NCBI GenBank assembly: GCA_016790385.1
Contig: JAEUNV010000179.1
Coordinates: 1-5,454 of the forward strand
Direction of reading: 5' to 3'
DNA: 5,454 bases
DNA from: Zoogloea sp.
GTDB lineage: Bacteria; Pseudomonadota; Gammaproteobacteria; Burkholderiales; Rhodocyclaceae
Part shown: one piece after another, positions 1-5,217 of the stretch
Layout of the letters: each line of letters starts with the position of its first letter
Position numbering within the stretch: position 1 is the stretch's first letter
Made by a program: the position numbers and the translations under genes
The notes under the pieces: model-generated
Told to the model about the DNA's origin: nothing
The model's input: only the letters and a program-made list of their open reading frames with translations
Databases searched by the model: none

Positions 1-4
1 TTCC

Positions 5-1291
5 ATGAAACATCTCATCCTGGGCAATGGCCCGGCCGGCGTCGTTGCCGTTGAGACGCTGCGCAAGGCTGCGCCCCGCGACGAAATCGTGATGGTTGGC
101 AGCGAGAACGAACCTTCCTACTCGCGCATGGCGATTCCCTACCTGCTCGAGGGCAACATCGACGAATCCGGCACGTGGCTGCGCAAGACACCCGATCACT
201 TCGACAAGCTCAACGTTCGCCAGCTGCGTGGTCGCGCGGTTGCCGTTGAAACCAACGAGCGTCGCGTGCTGTTTGCCGACGGACACTTTGAAACCTACGA
301 CCGTCTGCTGGTGGCGACGGGCTCGCATCCGGTCCGCCCGCCGATTCCCGGGGTGGACCTCCCCGAAGTGCAAACCTGCTGGACGCTCGACGATGCACGC
401 GCCATTGCGCGCTATGCGCGGCCGGGAGCGCGGGTTTTGCAGCTTGGCGCCGGTTTCATCGGCTGCATCATCATGGAGGCCCTGGCCAAGCGCGGTGTTG
501 AACTGACCGTCGTCGAGATGGGCGACCGCATGGTGCCGCGCATGATGACCCCCAAGGCCGGCGGCATGATCAAGCGCTGGGTTGAAGAGCAGGGCATCCG
601 CGTCGTCACCTCGGCCGGGGTCGAGCGGATCGAGCGCAGCGAAGGGGGCGACACGCCCTTGACCGTCAGCCTGTCCACCGGTGACAAGCTGCCCTGCGAC
701 CTCGTCATCGTGGCGGCAGGTGTGGCCCCCAACGTGGCCTTCCTGGATGCCACGCCGGTTCATGTGGCCAAGGGCGTCCTGGTGGATTCGCGCATGGAAA
801 CCAGTGTGCCCGGCATTTTTGCCGCGGGGGACGTGGCCGAGGCGCCGGATCTGTTCACCGGTGCCCACCTTGTCTCCGCCATTCAGCCCAACGCGGCCGA
901 TCAGGCGCGGATCGCGGCGATCAACATGGCGGGCGGGCACGCCAACCTCCCCGGGGTGCTGGCGATCAACGTGCTCGACACCCTCGGACTCATCTCCACC
1001 TCCTTCGGTCAGTGGTGGGGGGAGCCGGGTGAGGATGGCGTCGAGCAGGTGGATGAAGCCGCCTATCGCTATCTCAGCCTGCAATTCAAGGGCGATGTAT
1101 TGATCGGCGCCACCTCCATCGGCATGACCCAGCATGTGGGCGCCCTGCGCGGCCTCATTCAGGGCAAGTACGCACTGGGCCCCTGGAAGGCGACCTTGCT
1201 TGAAGCACCCCAGCGCTTCTTCGAGGCTTATCTGGCGGCCACGCAGCCCGATTCAACAGCCCGCCATCATCCGGTGGCAGCCTTCGCATGA
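5..1291 (+). CDS. aorC: FAD/NAD(P)-binding oxidoreductase, probable flavin subunit of tungsten aldehyde oxidoreductase (AorC-like)
   Basis: A 428-residue pyridine nucleotide-disulfide oxidoreductase-type flavoprotein. Visible: the N-terminal FAD dinucleotide-binding motif GNGPAG (residues 7-12), the ATG motif (104-106), a second Rossmann motif GAGFIG for NAD(P)H (148-153), and the FAD-closing motif GIFAAGDV (270-277). No redox-active CxxC is seen near the flavin, so it resembles NADH:rubredoxin/nitrite reductase-like enzymes rather than thiol-disulfide reductases. The start at 5 is natural because the FAD motif follows within a few residues; the ribosome-binding site is outside the window. 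It overlaps the MoaD-like gene by 4 nt (ATGA) and lies in line with a tungstate importer. That context is why I favour the FAD subunit of an AorABC-type aldehyde oxidoreductase, moving electrons between the Fe-S/tungsten subunits and NAD(P). The fold is secure. The AorC assignment is inferred from context, since aorA and aorB are not visible. A stand-alone rubredoxin or ferredoxin reductase is the alternative. Confidence 0.72.
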   Translation: MKHLILGNGPAGVVAVETLRKAAPRDEIVMVGSENEPSYSRMAIPYLLEGNIDESGTWLRKTPDHFDKLNVRQLRGRAVAVETNERRVLFADGHFETYDRLLVATGSHPVRPPIPGVDLPEVQTCWTLDDARAIARYARPGARVLQLGAGFIGCIIMEALAKRGVELTVVEMGDRMVPRMMTPKAGGMIKRWVEEQGIRVVTSAGVERIERSEGGDTPLTVSLSTGDKLPCDLVIVAAGVAPNVAFLDATPVHVAKGVLVDSRMETSVPGIFAAGDVAEAPDLFTGAHLVSAIQPNAADQARIAAINMAGGHANLPGVLAINVLDTLGLISTSFGQWWGEPGEDGVEQVDEAAYRYLSLQFKGDVLIGATSIGMTQHVGALRGLIQGKYALGPWKATLLEAPQRFFEAYLAATQPDSTARHHPVAAFA

Positions 1292-1539
1292 GGGTGGTTT
1301 TCAAGCTCTTCGCGTCGCTCGCCGATCTGTTGCCGGCCGAGCGACGCGGCAATATCGTCGACATCGATGTGGCGGAGGGCACCACGGTGGGCGATCTGAT
1401 CGCGCACTACCGGGTGCCCGAGAAGAGTGCCCATCTGGTGCTGGTGAATGGCCATTACATCGCGCCGGCTGTCCGCAACACCCATGTGCTGAAGGACGGG
1501 GACGAACTCGCCATCTGGCCGCCCATCGCGGGGGGCTGA
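1288..1539 (+). CDS. MoaD/ThiS-family sulfur carrier (small molybdopterin/tungstopterin synthase subunit-like)
   Basis: An 83-residue beta-grasp protein of the usual MoaD length. It has the early strand VVFKLFASLADLL (residues 3-15), a central LVLVNG segment (about 50-55), the late DGDELAIWPPIAGG block (70-83), and an exact C-terminal Gly-Gly. In MoaD the terminal glycine is adenylated by a MoeB-type enzyme and turned into a thiocarboxylate that donates sulfur to the pterin dithiolene. The ATG sits inside the stop of the preceding flavoprotein gene (ATGA overlap), which implies translational coupling. Because it sits between an AOR-type gene and tungstate transport genes, I infer a copy dedicated to the tungsten-pterin cofactor rather than the housekeeping MoaD; no MoaE is in the window. 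A ThiS-like carrier for another sulfur pathway is the main alternative, but the neighbours do not support it. Confidence 0.85.
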   Translation: MRVVFKLFASLADLLPAERRGNIVDIDVAEGTTVGDLIAHYRVPEKSAHLVLVNGHYIAPAVRNTHVLKDGDELAIWPPIAGG

Positions 1540-1542
1540 AAC

Positions 1543-1854
1543 GTGGGCGTGCGGGAGGACGTGTGCGCACCGGAAGGGATCGTGCGCGAGATCGGCGCCA
1601 CCGCGGCAGAGTTCGAGCGCGGCCTGCGCCTTGCGGTGGCTGGCGCCGTGAGCTGCCCGCAGCCCGGTGTGCTGCGTGTGGACGATCCAGGCACGGTGCT
1701 GGAAGTGGAATTGACCGAGCAGCCCGAGCGGCGGCTGGGTCAGTTCCGCATTCCGGTGCTGCATGCACGCCTGCGCTTCATCGGCGGCACCCGCGCGGCA
1801 AGACAAACCTTGCTTGCACGCATCGACCTGGCAATGCAACGTGGCGGCGGGTGA
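1543..1854 (+). CDS. Conserved-looking hypothetical protein, 103 aa, in tungsten operon
   Basis: I do not recognise this protein. It follows the MoaD-like stop after 3 nt and begins with GTG; further in-frame GTG codons at 1549, 1561 and 1582 are possible starts. A purine-rich GGGAGG at 1553-1558 is too close to 1561 to be convincing, while AAGGGA just before 1582 would suit a 90-residue product. No signal peptide or membrane segment is visible. The sequence looks like a small soluble alpha/beta protein: a helix near residues 19-33, strand-like stretches around 42-58 and 66-80, then a basic C-terminal helix ending in RGGG. Two cysteines (Cys8, Cys38) are not arranged as a metal-binding motif. 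Its place between a MoaD-like carrier and the tungstate permease suggests a role in tungsten cofactor handling or enzyme maturation, which is inference only. Dense operon packing and clean coding character support it as real. Confidence 0.72.
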   Translation: MGVREDVCAPEGIVREIGATAAEFERGLRLAVAGAVSCPQPGVLRVDDPGTVLEVELTEQPERRLGQFRIPVLHARLRFIGGTRAARQTLLARIDLAMQRGGG

Positions 1855-1900
1855 GCCCCCGTAGACGCACCTCCCCGAAGCACGCCTGAACCCTTTTCCG

Positions 1901-2605
1901 ATGAACGGATTGACCTACGCTTTTTCCGAAGCCCTTGGCTTGCTGACCGGCTTCGATCATCGGGTGGCGGAAATCGTCCTCCTTTCTCTACAAGTGAGCG
2001 GGCTGGCGGTGTGCCTCGGCACCCTGGTGGGTCTGCCCCTGGGGGCCTGCCTGGGTGTGGGGCGTTTTCCCGGCCGGCAGCTGTGGGTGGTATTCCTCAA
2101 CGGCTGCATGGGCTTGCCCTCGGTGGTGGTTGGTGTGCTGGTGTATCTGGTCTTGTCCCGCTCCGGACCCTTGGGTGATCTGGGCCTGCTCTATTCGCCC
2201 AGCGCCATGGTGATCGCCCAGACCCTGCTGGTGGTGCCGCTGATGGCCGCCATCGCCCGCCAGACGGTGGAGGACGCCTGGCGCGAGTACGAAGAGGAAC
2301 TCACCGCCATGCGCTTCAGATGGTTCGACAGCGTGCGGGTGCTGCTGCACGACTGCCGCTATTCCCTGATGGTGGCCGTACTGGCCGGTCTTGGCCGCGC
2401 CATGTCGGAGGTGGGCGCGGTGATGATTGTTGGCGGCAACATCGACCACGCCACCCGCACCATGACCACTGCCATTGCCCTGGAAACCAGCAAGGGCGAC
2501 CTGCCCCTCGCCGTGGCCCTGGGCCTGGTGCTCCTGGCGGTCATTCTGCTGCTCAACGGGCTGGCCTACGGGCTGCGTCTGTGGGCTATGCGTCGCTACG
2601 CCTGA
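1901..2605 (+). CDS. tupB: Tungstate ABC transporter permease TupB
   Basis: A 234-residue inner-membrane permease, the usual size for TupB-type subunits. About five hydrophobic segments are visible, near residues 25-50, 62-86, 101-120, 153-178 and 201-224. The cytoplasmic coupling loop (EAA-like), which docks on the ATPase, spans about 125-155, with DAWREYEEELTAMRF followed by a basic stretch. After it comes GRAMSEVGAVMIVGGNI (165-181), a segment characteristic of the tungstate/molybdate-type permease branch. The gene starts 46 nt after the preceding stop, the largest gap in the operon. No Shine-Dalgarno sequence or promoter is evident in that gap. The ATPase gene starts 2 nt after its stop. 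Specificity for tungstate rather than molybdate or sulfate is inferred from the downstream TupA-like binding protein and the AOR-type gene upstream. Confidence 0.9.
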   Translation: MNGLTYAFSEALGLLTGFDHRVAEIVLLSLQVSGLAVCLGTLVGLPLGACLGVGRFPGRQLWVVFLNGCMGLPSVVVGVLVYLVLSRSGPLGDLGLLYSPSAMVIAQTLLVVPLMAAIARQTVEDAWREYEEELTAMRFRWFDSVRVLLHDCRYSLMVAVLAGLGRAMSEVGAVMIVGGNIDHATRTMTTAIALETSKGDLPLAVALGLVLLAVILLLNGLAYGLRLWAMRRYA

Positions 2606-2607
2606 GC

Positions 2608-3345
2608 ATGGTCGCCCCCGTCGCCGCACCCATGTTTCCCCTGCGCATTCATGATCTGCGCTGGCATGCCGGCGGCAGGGCCGTGCTCGATGGCTTCAGC
2701 CTGGAGCTGGACGGCGAGGGCATCACCATCCTGCTCGGCCCCAATGGCGCCGGCAAGAGCGTGTTTCTGCGCAGCGTGTGTGGCCTGCTCCAGCCCGATG
2801 CGGGGCACTTGGACTGGGGGGGCGGGCCGCGCCCGGCGTTTGGTGTGACCATGGTTTTCCAGCAGCCAAAGATGTTTCGCGACTCCGTGCAGGCCAACGT
2901 GGAACTGGCCCTGCGCCCCCTGGGCGTCGCCGCTGCCGAACGGCGGGCGCGGGCGCAGGCGGTGCTGGAGCGGGTGGGGCTGGCCCACCGGGCCGGCGAC
3001 AGCGCCCGGGGCCTCTCCGGTGGTGAGCGCCAGCGCCTGGCCCTGGCCCGGGCCTGGATCACCCGGCCGCGCCTGCTGCTCCTCGACGAGCCCACCGCCA
3101 GCCTTGACCCCTCGTCGGTGGACGCCATCGAGCGCATCGTGCGCGAGATCCGTACCGAGGGCACGCGCATCCTCATGACCACCCACAACCTCGGCCAGGC
3201 GATGCGCCTCGCCGACGATGTGGTCTTCATCGACGCCGGCCGGGTGTGCGAGCACGCACCCGTGCAGCGTTTTTTTGCCCGCCCGGCCTCGGCCGCCGCG
3301 CGGCTTTACATTCAGGGAGAACTACCGTGGCGCATGGCCTTCTGA
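2608..3345 (+). CDS. tupC: Tungstate ABC transporter ATP-binding protein TupC
   Basis: A 245-residue ABC ATPase with all catalytic motifs intact: Walker A GPNGAGKS (residues 44-51), Q-loop glutamine in FQQPK (Gln85), signature LSGGE (136-140), Walker B LLLLDE (156-161) with D-loop SLD (165-167), and the switch histidine in TTHN (His193). It would power the TupB channel at the cytoplasmic face. The length matches a single nucleotide-binding domain without a C-terminal regulatory MOP/TOBE domain, unlike ModC, which fits TupC. I chose the ATG at 2608, 2 nt after the tupB stop; an in-frame ATG at 2632 is an alternative that removes eight residues before the first beta strand. Neither has a clear Shine-Dalgarno sequence, so coupling to tupB translation is likely. 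The reading frame stays open upstream to 2320, but that part lies inside tupB and is not coding. Its 3' end overlaps tupA by 19 nt. Confidence 0.9.
   Translation: MVAPVAAPMFPLRIHDLRWHAGGRAVLDGFSLELDGEGITILLGPNGAGKSVFLRSVCGLLQPDAGHLDWGGGPRPAFGVTMVFQQPKMFRDSVQANVELALRPLGVAAAERRARAQAVLERVGLAHRAGDSARGLSGGERQRLALARAWITRPRLLLLDEPTASLDPSSVDAIERIVREIRTEGTRILMTTHNLGQAMRLADDVVFIDAGRVCEHAPVQRFFARPASAAARLYIQGELPWRMAF
3314..3320 (+). promoter_or_regulatory. Shine-Dalgarno sequence for tupA
   Basis: AGGGAGA lies 6 nt ahead of a GTG at 3327 and inside the end of tupC. It decides the tupA start: the earlier in-frame ATG at 3246 lacks such a site and would put a 27-residue Arg-rich extension before an otherwise standard signal peptide. 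Confidence 0.7.
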
Positions 3346-4142
3346 AATTCCTCAAATCCGCAGCCCTCAGCCTTGCGGCCCTGGCCTCGGCCGCCCAGGC
3401 CGGCGAGACCATCGTGCTGGCCTCCACCACCTCCACCGAGCAGTCCGGCCTGTTCAACTTCATCCTCCCCATCTTCGAGAAGGACAGCGGCATCGCCGTC
3501 AAGGTGGTGGCCCTGGGCACCGGCCAGGCCCTCGACGTGGGGCGGCGGGGCGACGCCGACGTGCTGCTGGTTCATGACCGGGCGGCCGAGGACAAGTTTG
3601 TCGCCGAAGGCTACGGTGTAGGCCGCCGGGACGTGATGTACAACGATTTCGTGCTGGTGGGGCCGGCAGCCGACGCCGCCGGGGTGAAGGCCGCCAAGGA
3701 TGCCGTGGATGCCTTCGGCCGCATCGCCCGCAAGGGCACTGCCTGGGTGTCCCGGGGCGACCGCAGCGGTACCCATGCCGCCGAACTGCGCTTCTGGAGC
3801 GCGGCCGGCGTCGAGCCGAAGGGGCAGGGTTGGTACAAGGAGGCGGGCTCCGGCATGGGCCCGACCCTCAATATGGCCGCCGGCATGGGTGCCTACACCC
3901 TCGCCGACCGGGGCACCTGGGCCAGCTTCAAGAACCGCCAGGATCTGGCCATCCTCTATGCCGGCGACCCCAAGCTCTACAACCCCTACGGCGTGATCCT
4001 GGTGAACCCGGCCCGGCATCCCCACGTCAAGAAGGCCGCCGGCGAGAAGTTCATCGACTGGATCACTTCCGCCGAAGGGCGTCGCGCCATTTCCGCCTAC
4101 AAGATCGGCAACGAGCAGTTGTTCTATCCATTGGTGCGTTGA
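3327..4142 (+). CDS. tupA: Periplasmic tungstate-binding protein TupA
   Basis: A 271-residue substrate-binding protein that captures tungstate in the periplasm and delivers it to TupB. With the GTG start at 3327 the N-terminus is a textbook Sec signal: basic residues (Lys7, Lys10), a hydrophobic Ala/Leu core, and an AQA cleavage site after residue 25. The mature protein begins with a strand leading into STTSTEQSG (33-41), matching the TTTS oxyanion-binding loop typical of TupA with Ser in the first position. A second ligand-loop motif, RGDRSGTH, is at 143-150. The C-terminal lobe holds YNPYGVILVNP (218-228) and a terminal helix region ending FYPLVR. TupA proteins discriminate strongly for tungstate over molybdate, which fits an upstream tungsten-enzyme gene. 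No lipobox is present, so it is predicted to be soluble in the periplasm. It overlaps tupC by 19 nt and is the last gene of the operon. Confidence 0.9.
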   Translation: MAHGLLKFLKSAALSLAALASAAQAGETIVLASTTSTEQSGLFNFILPIFEKDSGIAVKVVALGTGQALDVGRRGDADVLLVHDRAAEDKFVAEGYGVGRRDVMYNDFVLVGPAADAAGVKAAKDAVDAFGRIARKGTAWVSRGDRSGTHAAELRFWSAAGVEPKGQGWYKEAGSGMGPTLNMAAGMGAYTLADRGTWASFKNRQDLAILYAGDPKLYNPYGVILVNPARHPHVKKAAGEKFIDWITSAEGRRAISAYKIGNEQLFYPLVR

Positions 4143-4143
4143 G

Positions 4144-4159
4144 GGGGGCGGCCGCCCCC
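4144..4159 (+). terminator. GC-only palindrome just after tupA, possible terminator stem
   Basis: A perfect 16-bp palindrome, GGGGGCGGCCGCCCCC, beginning one base after the tupA stop codon. As RNA it could fold into a 6-bp all-GC stem with a GGCC loop. No U-tract follows, so it is not a standard intrinsic terminator. It could act as a pause site or 3'-end stabiliser for the operon mRNA. Confidence 0.35.
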
Positions 4160-4225
4160 ATGCGTTTCAGCTTCTGTCCGGGATGCCAGACCCGCTTCTG
4201 TGCCCCTTATACGGCCGCGCGTCCC

Positions 4226-4244
4226 GGCGCCAACCCCTGGCGCC
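4226..4244. repeat. Short inverted repeat in convergent intergenic region
   Basis: GGCGCC at 4226-4231 is repeated at 4239-4244 with a 7-nt AACCCCT spacer, giving a 6-bp GC stem in either transcript. It lacks a following T-run on either strand. The 4143-4281 stretch between tupA and the minus-strand TPR gene otherwise shows no supported gene. Confidence 0.35.
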
Positions 4245-4267
4245 CGTCCCGAGTCCTTCACACGCTA

Positions 4268-4283
4268 AGACGCAGCTGCGTCT
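4268..4283 (-). terminator. Palindrome overlapping the TPR gene stop codon, weak terminator candidate
   Basis: A perfect 16-bp palindrome, AGACGCAGCTGCGTCT, that begins within the TAG stop (4284-4282) of the minus-strand TPR reading frame. It can form a 6-bp stem with a 4-nt loop on either strand. The flanks lack a clear T-run, so termination would be weak or need help. Its place at a convergent gene boundary is the main reason to list it. Confidence 0.3.
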
Positions 4284-4878
4284 ATGCGCCACGCCCTGCC
4301 CGTACATCGGCCAGGCGCCCCTCCAGCCAGGCCATCATTTCGTCCCGATGCGCCACCTGGCGCCCCGAGCGCTTCAGGGCCGGAAGAATGCTCAAGGCCT
4401 GTTCCAGGTAGTTCTCGGCCCGTTGCGTGTCCATATCTGCCATGCGCATCAGGGAAATGACCAGGTCTCTCTGGTAGTCGGCGCGCTGGGGTTCTGCGCG
4501 AGCAAGGGTGGTTCGGATGTTGAGCGCTTGTTGGAAGTAGCGTTGAGCGTCGTCGCCGTTTCCGAGTGCGTTCATGAGGTCGCCGAGCTTGTTGTATGAG
4601 ACGGAGAGGTCTCTCTGGTAGTCGGCGCGCTGGGGTTCTGCGCGAGCGAGTTTTTCGGCGATTTCCAAGTCCATCAGGAAGTAGCGTTGAGCGTCGTCGC
4701 CGTTTCCGAGAGCGTTCATGAGTTCGCCGAGCTTGTTGTATGAGACGGAGAGGTCTCTCAGGTAGTCGGCGCGCTGGGGTTCTGCGCGAGCGAGTTTTTC
4801 GGAGATGTTGAGCGCTTGTAGGAAGTAGCGTTGAGCGTCGTCGCCGTTTCCAAATCCGAAGAGCTTCGGGGCGGGCAT
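4282..4878 (-). CDS. TPR-repeat protein, 3' fragment downstream of an in-frame stop
   Basis: A 198-codon open frame encoding the C-terminal half of a TPR protein. It starts inside a degenerate repeat unit (residues 1-31), has two well-preserved 48-residue units (about 32-127) built on AEPQRADYQRDL and SYNKLG helix-A blocks and GNGDDAQRYF helix-B blocks, then a shortened unit and a C-terminal helical cap (about 128-198). It lies in exactly the same frame as the upstream TPR ORF, separated only by TGA and two Asn codons before this ATG. No Shine-Dalgarno precedes the ATG, and the unit it opens in lacks its normal helix A. I therefore read it as the distal piece of an interrupted gene rather than an independent gene. 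Translational restart close to the stop is possible. TPR solenoids usually mediate protein-protein contacts; no enzymatic motif is present. Confidence 0.6.
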   Translation of the reverse strand: MPAPKLFGFGNGDDAQRYFLQALNISEKLARAEPQRADYLRDLSVSYNKLGELMNALGNGDDAQRYFLMDLEIAEKLARAEPQRADYQRDLSVSYNKLGDLMNALGNGDDAQRYFQQALNIRTTLARAEPQRADYQRDLVISLMRMADMDTQRAENYLEQALSILPALKRSGRQVAHRDEMMAWLEGRLADVRAGRGA

Positions 4879-5217
4879 GTTGTTTCAGTCGCTGTGGTGT
4901 CTCTGGGAGACGGTGTGCGGAGTTGTGTCGGGAGTTTTTTGGTGTGCTATGAGGATCGCTTGTAGGTAGTAGCGTTGAGCGTCGTCGCCGTTTCCGAGTG
5001 CTTTCATGAGGTCGCCGAGCTTGTTGTATGAGACGGAGAGGTCTCTCTGGTAGTCGGCGCGCTGGGGTTCTGCGCGAGCGAGTTTTTCGGCGATGTTGAG
5101 CGCTTGTAGGAAGTAGCGTTGAGCGTCGTCGCCGTTTCCGAGTGCTTTCATGAGGTCGCCGAGCTTGTTGTATGAGACGGAGAGGCCTCTCTGGTAGTCG
5201 GCGCGCTGGGGTTCGGC
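4462..5217 (-). repeat. Tandem array of 144-bp TPR-encoding units
   Basis: Five full units plus a 36-nt partial one, read on the minus strand: 5217-5074, 5073-4930, 4929-4786 (degenerate), 4785-4642, 4641-4498 and partial 4497-4462. Two anchors show the exact period on the plus strand: CGTTGAGCGTCGTCGCC at 4541, 4685, 4829, 4973 and 5117, and GGTAGTCGGCGCG at 4473, 4617, 4761, 5049 and 5193 (missing only at 4905). Stretches between neighbouring copies are almost identical; 4973-5068 and 5117-5212 differ at about one position. A consensus unit is 84/144 G+C by hand count, visibly lower than the tungsten operon. Because 144 is a multiple of three, gain or loss of a unit keeps the frame. Confidence 0.93.
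4885..4887 (-). other. In-frame TGA interrupting the TPR gene
   Basis: In the consensus unit this codon is TCA (Ser of the VSYNK block); here it is TGA, one base different. The next codons are AAC AAC ATG, and the frame is the same on both sides (4878 and 5418 are in phase). It sits within a 105-nt diverged stretch (4852-4956) of unchanged length. Confidence 0.85.

Noticed and set aside
1134..1889. Long overlapping frames across the flavoprotein end, the MoaD-like gene and the unknown gene (plus 1134-1889, minus 1267-1839, minus 1301-1768).
   Set aside because: GC-rich shadow frames with Arg/Ala/Pro-rich products; they conflict with three well-packed genes in other frames.
1855..1900. A promoter or molybdenum/tungsten cofactor riboswitch before tupB.
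   Set aside because: The 46-nt gap is too short for that riboswitch class and shows no convincing -35/-10 pair.
3246..3326. An N-terminal extension of TupA from an in-frame ATG at 3246.
   Set aside because: It lies within tupC, has no ribosome-binding site, and would bury a clean signal peptide behind an Arg-rich leader; the GTG at 3327 has AGGGAGA at good spacing.
4160..4411. A short plus-strand frame after tupA starting with ATG and encoding a CPGCQTRFC motif that resembles a zinc knuckle.
   Set aside because: No ribosome-binding site, only one Cys pair plus a further Cys, low-complexity Arg/Ala/Pro composition, and most of it is antisense to the TPR gene.
4462..5217. A CRISPR or other non-coding repeat array.
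   Set aside because: The units are 144 bp, contiguous without spacers, and encode consistent TPR helices in frame.
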